From Zygnema cylindricum (lineage: Eukaryota > Streptophyta > Zygnematophyceae > Zygnematales > Zygnemataceae): a stretch of DNA of 64,000 nt. The stretch lies in contig JBBHKE010003145.1 of assembly GCA_037447655.1 (NCBI GenBank), forward strand, positions 35,930 through 99,929, read 5' to 3'. Positions 42,899 through 54,212 of the stretch are shown one piece after another. The notes beneath the pieces are model-generated. The model was not told where the DNA came from, ran no database searches, and was given only the letters and a program-made list of their open reading frames with translations. Each line of letters opens with the position of its first letter. Within the stretch, counting starts at the first letter, position 1. A program made the translations under genes and the position numbers.

Positions 42899-45715
42899 CA
42901 TAGAGGTACCAAGCGTTTTAAACGCACGCATGAAACGTCGAAAAAATAATGATTTATGCGCACGGAACAAATGCAAAAAAAAATAAAATGCGTTGACCGA
43001 CTTTGACTTCACTATAAAGTACAAATACGAAAAAATCAAAGACATTTAATACAAAATGAATATAATACGACAACAGACAATCGAAACGAAACTACATTAG
43101 CGACGATCCTGCCTCGTCGCTACTAAAGTGAACCAGCAACCAGCGACCAGCGTGTCTCGTCGCTGGTTCACTACAGTACTGTAGCCAGCGCCGATGTAGC
43201 ACCAACACCCTCCCCGAGCTGCGCCATCGCTAAATCAGCGCCGTTGCCGGCGCTTGGCCCTATAACAACTGGTTAACACTAAATGATGACAAATTCACAA
43301 TTAAAGCAAATAATGGCCATGTCACAACATTTAAACATTAAATAATGATTATGCACAATTGAATCGAAAGTAAGCCAATTTTAAAATCAGGTGAGGGAAA
43401 TGGTTCATTTTACACATAAAAATAGGCTAAACTCATTAACGGTCGTGAATACAACTATCTACTCGATCTCTCTATTCCAAATTTCGGTCATCCATATCTT
43501 CATCAAAATCCTCTTCCACTACCTCCCCTTCCTCTTCTTCCCATGATACCATAGCCTCCTCGTAGGTGAGATCTCTAGTCTTGTGTGCTAACCTGAGATT
43601 GCTAAAGACCCACACTAAGTCATTAGCCCTCTTAGCTGTCAGCCTATTCCGTTTTTTAGAGTGATATGGTCATAGGTTGACCAATTCCTCTCACATGAGC
43701 TGGCAACTGAGCATTGGGAAAGGACCCTAATTGCTACTTTCTGCAAGATAGGGGTAACGGCCCCAAATTGTTGCCACCACTTCCACCCTGGCATCTTCTT
43801 AGCACAAGCTTTTGTGACGTCCCTCCCAAAAACACCCTCAAAACCCCTATACTTAGTCAGCTCATTGTAGGCTTCGGCTTGTTCATCCACATTCGGTACC
43901 AATCTATCAAGAATAGTTTGGAAGCCTTCCATGACTTTCGCGTTTGAATGTTGTCCGTAAGCAGCACTCTGGTATTCAGGATCGAGCACATAGCCGGCTG
44001 CATACATGGGGCTGTGTGCCATCCCCCATCTCGCCAACCACGATGTCTTTAGCTCCTCCAAAATGTGCACTCCTTCATGATTTCTCACTCCTCCATTGCT
44101 GGAAATATTATGTAAATATTGGCCAATCATGAAAAAACCATAATAAACTTTCCCCACATTTGGGGCCCCTTTGTCACAATCCCTCATTAGACGCACTACT
44201 GGCTCTGAAACTGCCACAGCCTCCTTCACTCTCATCCAAAACTCCGAGCTTAGAATGTGCCCCTTAATCTTGGACCCTTCGGACTTGTAAGAAGCTTTGC
44301 CCACCCACTGCTTATAGTCATCACCAAACATTAACGCCTCCAGGCTCTCTTTCACCTCTAAAAACCTTTGGAGCATGATAAACTTTATCGCAAACCTGGT
44401 CTCTCCAGGTTTCAAAAGCTTGAGTGTAGAGAGCCTGTTAAATATGGAAACACTCATACTATAGTTTGTGATGAATTTTAAAATCTCCTTGGCCTCTCGA
44501 ACAGGTGTTGAGATAAAAGCCAACTTGCCCCAATCCTCCAACATTAGGTCCAAAACGTGGGTTGATTATGGAGTCCACTTGATGGAGGAGTACTTATTCA
44601 TGAGCAACAAGGCTGCTGCCTTGTTTACGAGGGCAGAATCAGTTACAACCTGCTCCACATGCTCTACACCTATTGCAAAAACTCCCTTCTCCAACACCTT
44701 AAAAACATATTCGGCATCCTTATACACCCCACTAGTGTCAACCGCCGTGAGAAACATGTCACCCTTGGGGGTGACAGCCAAAATATTAAGAAGAGGCTTT
44801 TGATGTATGACTGTCCAACCGTCGGATGTGATGGAGGCACCTGTGACTTTTATCATCTCCATGTAGCTCTCCAAATCCTTATTCACCGCCGCCTTAGACT
44901 CAGATAAGAGACGAGTTCTCATGTCCTTGCGAGACGGTAGTTTGTAAGACTCTCCAATCTCTTTAGTCTGTTTCACAACTGCCTTGAAGTAGGGATCATT
45001 AAGTAGACTGAATGGTAAGCCATTTGCATAGAATGCCTTTGCCCATGCGGCATCTACCTCCTTCTGATTATGGCGATTGAAAGCATTATTAATTTTCATC
45101 TGCACTCCTAGTGCCTTATTGCTTTGGATAGACCTAAGACTTCTAATGAGTTCATCTAAAGCGGATAGGGTACACTTTTGAGAGCCATGAGAAGCTTTGT
45201 CTGTTTCCACTTCACTAAACTATGCCTTCACCTCTTCCAGACATAAGTTGTAAGGCCTTATACCTCCATGCCTCACATTTCCAATAAAGTGGTTTCTAAT
45301 TCTAGTCGCCTATGTATTGTATTCAAAGTTACAGTAAACACAAATACAGAGTTTATTGTCCCCAAGTAGCCCACCCTTTGGGGCCTTCACATGCACCCAC
45401 TTTGGTCCTCGAGGCCTAGGCATGGTTGCAAGTGGCGAGGTTCGTGAAGATGTTTGTGGAGGCTTTAATAGGGGCTTCAATGGTGGGATTCAATGGTAGC
45501 TTCTTTTCAATAAAGAAACCTCCAAATCTGGTTAAAATTTCGCGCGCGAAAATGAAATGATTTTTGTGCGCGTCTCTTTTGTGAAAATTCTATACATTTG
45601 TGCCATACATTAAATTTGTACACCAAAGCTACGAATTCTACGAAATTTTCAAAAACTGAAAAAAATAACGCATTTTCGTAAAAAAATGAAAATCCGTACG
45701 TTTAGTACCTCTATG
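42899..45715 (-). mobile_element. hAT2: decayed hAT transposon related to hAT1
   Basis: Termini CATAGAGGTACCAAGCG and CATAGAGGTACTAAACG (inverted) resemble those of hAT1. The 2,817-bp element has the same layout, with 23-bp units at 43099 and 43142 and a transposase on minus. Flanks ATTTCAAG and CGTGAATT do not form a duplication, so one side has been rearranged. Confidence 0.8.
43472..45423 (-). pseudogene. hAT2 transposase pseudogene
   Basis: It aligns along its length with the hAT1 transposase. The BED region has CVYC but a stop after NFEYNT and another before FSEVETDK. The DUF659 part (45210-44566) keeps SDGWT and VTDSALVNKAA. At about 44565-44553 the CSAH motif is lost with a stop. The 44553-43639 frame keeps DLMLEDWGK and SSCERNWSTYDHI, then a 1-bp deletion near 43662 (GTGATATGG where hAT1 has GTGAATATGG) shifts the tail. 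The acidic C-terminus can still be read in another frame to TAG 43474. The product is inactive. Confidence 0.9.
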
Positions 45716-46183
45716 CGTGAATTATTATTGGCGTAATGGACCCTATTTAAAGTACCAAATTTTTAAACAACATAAAAATTTTTTTTTTCATTTAGGCCAT
45801 TTAGGGTTCATTTCCAATTTTTATCATCTAAATAGAGTGTTGTATGGCTGGTGTCAGACTGTACAAAAATGTACCTTTTTAAGTGAGAAAATAAAATTAA
45901 TGGGTTTTAGTAACCACGGATGCATAAGAATATGCGCTCTATAAAGGGGATGCAATCGAGTTGTCAAAAATCACGTTCTCACATATTCGTCCGGCAACCG
46001 CGTTTCGACAGTGTGAACGTACGATTTGTGTACGATTTGTCAGATTTTGAAAAGAACCTATATCAGTGTAAATATGTTTGGGGCGCATGTTTATTTTTTT
46101 TTAAATCCAAATTAGTATAAGTAAATATCCAGTATGTATGTTTTTTTGAAAAAATCCAAATTCTCAATTTGCGTAAATAACGG
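45716..46183. other. Intergenic, nothing recognised
   Basis: AT-rich, no coding or repeat structure supported. Confidence 0.35.
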
Positions 46184-46704
46184 TACACCGTGAATCGCTA
46201 TAGCGTGTTGGTCGCTAATTGAGGTACCCTGATTTTTTGGGCAAATTCTCAAATAGAATTAGACATTCTAAATGTTCTTACACGTTATTTGAGGTGTTCT
46301 ATAAAATAGGATTCATGACTCTAATATAGTGCCATCGTAAATAGTGTGGTGTACGGTTTGTCAGAGACGTACTTTTTTGTACTTTTTCAAGTAGAAAAGT
46401 ACAGAAAAGATACTCACGCTGTCAAGGAGTCACGCTACATGTAATTGCGTAAATATTTTCTGGCATTCGCGGATGTCAAAAAAACGCGACGGCGTACGAT
46501 TCGAACAATTTCGTACATGCACATATTTTAGTGTGGAGATATTCTTCACCAAAAAAAATTTCAAAGCAGTTTGCAAATTAGAGTATACGAAAAATTATAA
46601 TAAAAATTATTTCCAAAAAAAACGACATTCCCAATTAGCGTAAATAACGCTAATTGTTTCATTACGCTATCTATTTCATTATGCTAATAGCGATTCACGG
46701 TGTA
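46184..46704. mobile_element. MITE, TACACCGTGAATCGCTAT family
   Basis: TACACCGTGAATCGCTAT (46184-46201) is exactly inverted at 46687-46704. 521 bp, non-coding. No duplication identified. Confidence 0.6.
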
Positions 46705-46779
46705 ATTGTTCCTACACGCTTAATAAACCTTTACGCGAATAATGATTCACGGTGTACTGTATTTTTCTTGTGTTTTTTT

Positions 46780-47057
46780 TCGTGCGATATTTTTTCATGC
46801 GATACTTTTTATACGATATTTTTCATACAATATTTTTCATGCGATATTTTTTCATGCGATACTTTTTATACGATATTTTTTCATACGATATTTCATACGA
46901 TATTTTTCATGCGATACTTTTTATACGATATGTTTTTGCGATATTTTTCATGCGATATTTTCCATACGATACTATTCATGCAATATTTTTCATGCGATAT
47001 TTTTCATGCGATATTTTTCATACGATATTTTTCATTGATATTTTTCATGCGATCTAT
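46780..47057. repeat. CAT(G/A)CGATATTTTT tandem array
   Basis: About 16 short units of CATGCGATATTTTT or CATACGATATTTTT, 14-17 bp each, with some CGATACTTTTTAT variants. Frames through it give a meaningless FHAIFFMRY-like repeat. It is flanked by GATTCACGGTGTA (46743-46755) and TACACCGTGAATC (47147-47159), facing each other. Confidence 0.85.
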
Positions 47058-47167
47058 TTTTTTTTGTTACGTCATTTGTTCATCAGAATCCTATATATAT
47101 CGGATCCCCTTTCTTCTCGATGACCGATATTATCGACTATCGGATTTACACCGTGAATCGCTATTAG

Positions 47168-47320
47168 TAGTGTTGGGTATCGAGGACCACTTGCCGATAT
47201 TCGATATGTACCGAATTTTAGGTACCCGATAATCGATATATCGCTTCGATATATCGATTATCGAAATATCGCGATATATTGCCGATATATCGAAAATAAA
47301 AATTTTAATTTTTTTTTTCA

Positions 47321-47351
<31 letters not shown>

Positions 47352-47607
47352 GAGCGCTCAGTGGGGGGGGGGGGGGCGGGGGGCGGGGGGCGGGGGGGGG
47401 GGGGGGGGAAATTTCCGTACGTTTTTTCGAACAGTTTTCCGTACAGTTTTCCGTACTCTCACTGTACGGACGAGCAATTTTTGCGATATATATCGCGATA
47501 ATTTATGTTGGTCCCGGTACGATATATCGAGGAATCTGTTCGATCGATATTCGATATATCGAATATCGAAATTATCGCGATATGAAACTACCCGATACCC
47601 AACACTA
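47168..47607. mobile_element. hAT-type MITE with CGATA motifs and C/G homopolymers
   Basis: TAGTGTTGGGTATCG...CGATACCCAACACTA inverted termini, perfect 8-bp duplication GCTATTAG (47160-47167 and 47608-47615). Dense CGATA/TATCG motifs lie at both sides of a central C-run/G-run. Confidence 0.88.
47323..47408. repeat. C29 run facing a G-rich run
   Basis: 29 consecutive C (47323-47351), a short CGAGCGCTCAGT-like spacer, then 46 bases of G with three single C interruptions. It could form a hairpin or G-quadruplex and is also prone to sequencing or assembly error. Confidence 0.8.
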
Positions 47608-47822
47608 GCTATTAGGGTTAATAATTTTTTCGCCACTTAAAACATCTTTTCTCCGTACACACGTGTCCTATTTTCAATTTGAGACCGCCAATCGGAAGCT
47701 GAGAATCTTACCTTTCAATCGCAACCGTCAGATCCACAATCCGACATGTGTGTACGGATAAAACATATTTTAAGTGGCGAAAAAAACATTAACACATAGC
47801 TATTCACGCTCTACCGCTATGG

Positions 47823-48600
47823 GAAAATTTCCTGAGACACATCATTAAATTTTAGGGTTCCTTAAAGGTTTTTTAAGGATTTTTTGAGGGTTTTGGAGAG
47901 GTATTTATGGTTTTCAGATTTTTAGGGTTTTCTAGGGTTTATTTACGGTTTTTGTTTTTGAAGGTATTCGGGTTTTTCTACAGTTTTTGAGGGTTTTTCT
48001 TTTTGCATTTTTCTTTTTTATTTCGAATATTTAAGATTTATAGGGTTCTTTAAGGGTTTACTTTTTTTTCTTTTCTGAAGCGTCTATATTTTTTTGTGAA
48101 TTCATGGTTTTAAGCCTTTCTTTTAGGGTTTTACCGGTTTTTTTGGGTTTTGACGGTTTTATGCAGTTTTTCTTTCAAGGGCCAATGATTTTAATGAAAG
48201 ACAAGGGTCCGTAAAGAAAAACCCCAGAAAGCCCTTAAAAACCGTTTAAAAATCCAAAAAAACCCTGAAAAAACCCTACTAAACACCCTAAAAACCCTGC
48301 TAAACAAGGGTTTTCCTTAAGGATTTTTTAGTTGTTCTTGGGTAAATGGATTTTTTTAGCGGTTTTTTCTAAGGGGTATGAAGGGTTTCGTTTAGGGGTT
48401 TTACATTTTTTTTTTTTTTTTTCAGGGTTTCCGTTTCCTCAATTTTCACTTTTTTTTATGGAATTAATTTTTTTTCGAGGTTTTTAAAAGATGAGTAGGG
48501 TATTTTTCGGTTTTTTTTTTTGTTTATTAGGGTTTTTTTCCCCAATTTCCACTATTTTTGTGAAATTAAATGAATGAAGTGGCACCGTTATCCAATCGGA
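47823..48600. repeat. Low-complexity TTTAGGG-like DNA
   Basis: Irregular GGGTTTT/TAGGGTTT motifs on plus, switching to AAACCCT around 48220-48310 and back. Not a regular telomeric array; no gene. Confidence 0.6.
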
Positions 48601-50035
48601 GAGTAAAAACGGTTTTTTATTCTTTAATTGTACGTTTTATTTTATTATTATTATTTATTTTTTGGTCTATTTTTATCTTTTTCAAATAGCGGTGGGAAAT
48701 TTTCTACCCTTCTCAAACCTTTTCCTATTTTTCAATCTTTTGTGTTTAATTTGGGTTTTTCCTTATTTTTTTTTCAATTTTTTTTTTGTTTGTTTTTTTA
48801 CCGATTTTTTTTACTCGTTTTTGTCTCATTAGCTTCTGTCGTTTTTTTTTGTAATTAGTTTTCAAATGAGAGGTTATTTTTGTTAAAACACTTTATCAAA
48901 AACGGAAAAAACAATTATTTTTTATTATATCTCTCTTTTTTGTCTCTTTTTAGTATAAAAGCGAAAAAAACTTATGCTATAAAGGTAAATATAATTACTG
49001 AAAATCTTGGTAAAATGTTTCACAAGAGCAAATTATGGTGTACCTTTTTTGCAGTTCTTGATTTTATCTTCACTCTCTCCCCTCTCTCCCCTCTCTCCTT
49101 TAGCTTATCTCTCCCCTCCGTCCACTCTCTTTGTCCGTCTCTTCACTCTTTTTGCCCTATCCTCGCTGTAAACACTGTGACGTGACGTGACTGTGACAAT
49201 AGATTTTTGTATCACTTTCACCATTTCCATTTCTTACCATTTCTTACATTTCCATTTCACCATTTTTATTTTTTACCTTTTCCGACATTTTGTAAGCTTT
49301 TAATATTTTTTGCGTTTTCCAACTTTTTTTGTTACATTTCGGCCTTTTCTTCATTTTAAGTGTTTTTCTTAGTGTTTTTTTTAGGTTTTTTTGGTAACTT
49401 TTTCATTAATAGAATTATCTTCATTTCCGACATTTTTTTACGTTTTCCACAATTTTTTTTCATTCTTCATCCTGAAAACTTAAAATCTTTGTTCTTATTG
49501 TAAAATTTTGAAACTCTTATCTATCTAATTATGTACCGATTTTGACCAAAAAAAAAAAAACCCAAAAAAAAACCTTTTTTTTATTTGGTCATCTTTTTGT
49601 CTTTTTTAAAATGAGGAATGCTTTCAATTGGTCGAGAATTCAAAATTGAAGGTGAAAGGTCTAAGCTTTAATAATTTAAAATTTAAAATTTGAAATGAAT
49701 TAAATAAAAAATGAGGAATAGAATTTAAGGAAAATGGGTTTTAAGGAAACTGTATGTGTCTCGGACTCGTTAGTATATTGTAAGGACTTTGCAAAAGTCC
49801 TTACTTTCGTTGCCTCTCCTCCTCCCCCTTTCACTCCTCCCTCTCCCTCTCCTTTCCTCCCTCTCCTTCTCCCTCTCCTCCCTCTCCTTTTCCCTCTCCC
49901 ACTCCTACTTATTGAATGTGAGGCCATGAAAATGCCAAAAATACTAATATGACAAAATGTCAAAGATAGGCTAAAATAGTAGAAAAGGCAAAAACAAAGA
50001 AGACAGGAAAGGAGCAACGAAAACAAAAGAACAAG
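48601..50035. repeat. T-rich and pyrimidine-rich low-complexity DNA
   Basis: Long T-runs, CTCTCCC blocks at 49071-49120 and a CT-rich tract at 49810-49905. Open frames here are compositional. No gene seen. Confidence 0.6.
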
Positions 50036-50370
50036 TGAGAGGTTTGTCGTTTGAGTGTCTTCTTGATTAAGTAATTTTACATAACGACACAAGAGAGTCT
50101 TATAGTAAGAGGTAGCCGAAAAGGCTCTAAAAGGTACATCTAATCTAGAGCGTAAGTTAGGATGGTACAACTAGTTAGGGTAAAAAGAATCTAAGTCTTT
50201 TTGCGATTCCTACGCAAGAATCATCAATTCTAATAAAGGTATGTACATTCCACTAAATGAAGTACTAAACGCTAAACCAAAGTACTAGACTTATAGCATA
50301 GCAAATAGGACTCTAAAAAGTAATGTAGAGAACAACAAATAGTGTAGAATGCTTTAAGTGTATTTCAACA
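50036..50370 (-). repeat. Copia-3 3' LTR
   Basis: In coding sense it begins TGTTGAAATACACTTAAAGC right after the purine tract CGAGGGGGGG (50380-50371) and ends near CCTCTCA. About 335 bp. The outer edge is inferred from TG/CA ends because no second LTR is available. Confidence 0.55.
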
Positions 50371-50394
50371 CCCCCCCTCGATTAAAGCATGTTT

Positions 50395-50710
50395 AGTCAC
50401 GAAGACCAGCATAGTAAATGTGATGATGAAATAAGGGACGAGGAAGAGGTTTAGTGAGAAAATCGGCAAGTTGAGATCGGAGGCACAATAATAGAAAGAA
50501 ACGATGCCATCAAGAATTTTATCATGCGTAAAATGAAATTGAATGTCAATATATTTTGTGCGTGTATGATGGATAAGATTTTTCATAAGAGCCAATGCCC
50601 CTTGAGAATCACAAAAAAATGGAGGTGGTAGAAGGTGGATGAAAAGAGAGATCGTAAAGAAGGCGTCAGAACCAAATAGCCAATTTCGTGACGATAGTGT
50701 CGGCCTTATA
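50395..50710 (-). pseudogene. Copia-3 RNase H C-terminus
   Basis: The minus strand reads YKADTIVTKLAIW, then DSQGALALMKNLIHHTRTKYID, FHFTHDKILDG, ADFLTKPL-like and PRPLFH, ending in TAA/CATGC before the purine tract. TGA codons and a frameshift break it. The segment begins exactly at the F insertion, inside the family motif STEAEY. Confidence 0.75.
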
Positions 50711-52012
50711 TGTTGTTTGTGAATATTTAGTTTCGTGCGTATGTGAAATTTGATGAGCACACGACGTTTCGTGCGTATATATTTTACATGATGTACTGTG
50801 GAGTTTTGAACAGTTTGCGGTTCGGGGGAATTAAATGTACGAGTAAATTTAATAGGGTAATTGAGTGGCGCGAAATGTGATAGGAAATGGACGGCAGATC
50901 GCGAATTGATCCGACGATTAATGTTCGAAATGTTTTTTAAAGTGTTCGCTGTAAGTACGGACCATAATGTGACAGGCGACATTTATTAAAAGGGACGTCA
51001 ACGGTACAGTTCATCTTATTTGACAGGTGTATTCTAATTTCGACGTGCGACATTTATGACGAAGTACGTGATTTCGGTACGGACAGGATTTGGATGGTAC
51101 AGGTTATTTCGGCAAGTGATTCGAGTTACACTTGGAGGGCGGACGACGTCCGCCGATATTTCCAAGGGATCGTATTGTTTGATGACGTGTTATTAAGTGG
51201 ACCGTACATATGCGATGTCGGTTCACTACGTGGATTTATCTGCAAGTGACTAAGCGAGTTGTCGCTTATGACGCGTATTTTGCGCACGCGTCGGTGTAAA
51301 TATTTGAAACAACATTGTCTTGTCTTACGTGAATTAATATTTTAGTGTTGATTATTACAGTTTCTATTTAGGTGATCATTTAGGGTTTCGGTATTTTAAT
51401 TTGTGTGTATGCAGTGTCGTACTTGCAGACAAGTGTACGCTTATGATTGATCAACTCTCAGGTGTACATTTACGGTTAGGCTATTTGTCGTTGTAGATTA
51501 TTATGGTTAAATAATATTTAGTGGAAGTTATGTTGTTTAATTTGACACGTAGCTATTTGTTGACAGCTCGCAAATGTATATATAGATTTGAGCTTCATTT
51601 GGAACATAATCAATGCTTAGCATGAAAAGTAGGGACCGAAGATGTAGACTTCTAGGGTTGCCGATTAGATCATGCATTTAAATGATACATTGATTATTTG
51701 ATTATACATTTGTTTATGTTTGATGCATTTGTTTGTTATTATTTATTTATGTTATTTTATATAAGTTTGATATGCATTGTTTATGCATTTGTCCTAGGGT
51801 TTGTTTATGTCGATTATTCCATCAAACCTTAGATGTTGTCATAGGGTTTATTTATGTTGATTATTCCATGAAACCTTAAATGTTGTTTGTTGCGTCTGTG
51901 TACGCATATGGAGGATGTATTTCAAATGATTGTTCATTGGCCTAGCTTTGCTTAGCTTCTTGCATGATAGTTTGGGTTGCTTCTACGGTCTATTTTAGAC
52001 CAAAGAACAACA
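50711..52012 (+). repeat. Element F 5' LTR
   Basis: It begins TGTTGTTTGTGAATATTTAG and ends CAAAGAACAACA. It is about 98% identical to the 3' LTR, but all differences are outside 50909-51567. Confidence 0.92.
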
Positions 52013-52026
52013 GGTTATGGGCCCAC
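52013..52026 (+). promoter_or_regulatory. Element F primer-binding site
   Basis: GGTTATGGGCCCAC, identical to the copia-A site over 14 bp and complementary to the tRNA-iMet anticodon arm. Confidence 0.8.
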
Positions 52027-52903
52027 GCCCCATCTATCACATGTTAGGTTAAGTCGAGATAGGTTTGTGTCACACGCATTATAGCGGGTTAATTTTGTTC
52101 TCGCTGGTTGTATTGCAGTAATGGTGTCTGTGTACCCATGAGATCAGCCTTATCATAGTGTTGGTATGTGCCGAGTTTAATCTTGCATCGCCCCAAGGGT
52201 TAACTTAGTGACAGTGCCGAAATGTCTACCTTCAATGAAAATGATTTATTTTGATAATCGATATTTTAGTTTTGGAAAATAAATGTTTATTTTTAATGAA
52301 GCATTTCGGAAGGTGGAGATTCGACGTTTGGGGGAGAGAGATCCGGAAGGTGGAGTTGTGACATGTGGTGGAGAGATCTAAATTTTGTGGATCGATGATT
52401 GTTGAAAATTGTATTTGTAATGTAGATTTAGAGTTGTTGGAAATTTTTGGGAAATGTGACATTATTATAATTTTTGGGAAAATACTATTTGTTAAATGTA
52501 TTTTTTAATGGGAAACTTTGGGATTTGATTATTAAAGAAAAGAAAAAAAAAATTGAAATGTAGATTTGTTATAATGAGGTAGGAATTATTTGATTTGGGA
52601 AATATTATTAGTATGATCCTTTAGTTTTAATTTTTGTAGTTAAATTTGATAGAGTTTTGGGAATGTAGATATCGATTTAGATATTGGAAGGAATTATTTT
52701 TGTTGTAATTGAAAAAATGAAAATATATATATATATATTATGTATTATGAAATCTGGATGGTATATGGAGGCACAGAAGCATTGGTGGAACAAGTTGGAA
52801 AACTCTGTCGGAGGCATTTGGCGGAATCAGATGGAGGAGACAGCAGGAGGTGACAGTGTGACAGCTGATGACGTGGCATAATGGATGCACAAAACTAAAT
52901 TTT
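52027..52903 (+). other. Element F interior, non-coding
   Basis: The longest open frame (52684-52881) gives 65 residues of no recognisable type. It may hold packaging or dimerisation signals; none can be identified from sequence alone. Confidence 0.6.
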
Positions 52904-52911
52904 CGGGGGAG
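52904..52911 (+). promoter_or_regulatory. Element F polypurine tract
   Basis: CGGGGGAG immediately before the 3' LTR. Confidence 0.65.
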
Positions 52912-54212
52912 TGTTGTTTGTGAAGATTAGTTTCGTGCGTATGTGAAATTCGATGCGCACACGACGTTTCGTGCGTATATATTTTACATGATGTACTGTG
53001 GAGTTTTGAACAGTTTGTGGTTCGGGGGAATTAAATGTACGAGTAAATTTAATAGGGTAATTGAGTGGCGCGAAATGTGATAGGAAATGGACGGCAGATC
53101 GCGAATTCATCCGACGATTAATGTTCGAAATGTTTTTTAAAGTGTTCGCTGTAAGTACGGACCATAATGTGACAGGCGACATTTATTAAAAGGGACGTCA
53201 ACGGTACAGTTCATCTTATTTGACAGGTGTATTCTAATTTCGACGTGCGACATTTATGACGAAGTACGTGATTTCGGTACGGACAGGATTTGGATGGTAC
53301 AGGTTATTTCGGCAAGTGATTCGAGTTACACTTGGAGGGCGGACGACGTCCGCCGATATTTCCAAGGGATCGTATTGTTTGATGACGTGTTATTAAGTGG
53401 ACCGTACATATGCGATGTCGGTTCACTACGTGGATTTATCTGCAAGTGACTAAGCGAGTTGTCGCTTATGACGCGTATTTTGCGCACGCGTCGGTGTAAA
53501 TATTTGAAACAACATTGTCTTGTCTTACGTGAATTAATATTTTAGTGTTGATTATTACAGTTTCTATTTAGGTGATCATTTAGGGTTTCGGTATTTTAAT
53601 TTGTGTGTATGCAGTGTCGTACTTGCAGACAAGTGTACGCTTATGATTGATCAACTCTCAGGTGTACATTTACGGTTAGGCTATTTGTCGTTGTAGATTA
53701 TTATGGTTAAATAATATTTAGTGGAAGTTATGTTGTTTAATTTGACACGTAGCTATTTGTTGACAGCTGGCAAATGTATATATAGATTTGAGCTTCATTA
53801 GGAAAATAATCAATGCTTAGCATGAAAAGTAGGGACCGAAGATGTAGACTTTTAGGGTTGCCGATTAGGTCATGCATTTAAATGATACATTGATTCTTTG
53901 ATTATACATTTGTTTATGTTTGATGCATTTGTTTGTTATTATTTATTTATGTTATTTTACATATGTTTGATATGCATTGTTTATGCATTTGTCCTAGGGT
54001 TTGTTTATGTCGATTATTCCATCAAACCTTAGATGTTGTCATAGGGTTTATTTATGTTGATTATTCCATGAAACCCTAAATGTTGTTTGTTGCGTTTGTG
54101 TATGCATATGGACGATGCATTTCAAATGATTGTTCATTGGCCTAGCTTTGCTTAGCTTCTTGCATGATAGTTTGGGTTGCTTCTGCGGTCTATTTTAGAC
54201 CAAAGAACAACA
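52912..54212 (+). repeat. Element F 3' LTR
   Basis: Ends TTTTAGACCAAAGAACAACA like the 5' LTR; about 20 differences in total. Confidence 0.92.

Larger units (their letters stand above)
47145..47822. mobile_element. MITE split by a CGATA-rich MITE
   Basis: Left end CCGTGAATCGCTATTAG then (past the insertion) GGGTTAATAATTTTTTCGCC and CACTTAAAA pair with the right side TTTTAAGTGGCGAAAAAAAC, ATTAACACATAGC and TATTCACG. Further in, CCGTACACACGTGTC pairs imperfectly with GACATGTGTGTACGG. The whole is a long inverted repeat of about 240 bp once 47168-47607 and one duplication are removed. Confidence 0.6.
50711..54212 (+). mobile_element. F: non-autonomous LTR retrotransposon
   Basis: Two LTRs of 1,302 and 1,301 bp bound an 899-bp interior with no coding capacity for gag or pol. 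Primer site, purine tract and TG...CA ends are present; flanks TTATA and ATATA match at 4 of 5. The size exceeds typical TRIMs and the interior is short, so it is a LARD/TRIM-like element. Its 5' LTR half is related to the solo LTRs at 999, 20011 and 55571. It interrupts copia-3 RNase H. Confidence 0.9.

Noticed and set aside
46654-47232. Protein of 192 residues with FSCDIFHAIF-like repeats
   Set aside because: It is a translation of the CGATATTTTT tandem array; three overlapping frames give similar nonsense.
47823-48600. Interstitial telomere
   Set aside because: TTTAGGG-like words are irregular, mixed with poly-T and change strand; no run of exact repeats.
49700-50170. Arg/Gly-rich ORF on minus strand
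   Set aside because: Produced by the CT-rich low-complexity tract and part of the copia-3 LTR; no domain.
52684-52881. 65-residue ORF in element F interior
   Set aside because: Short, unlike any gag or pol, and not supported by a second copy.
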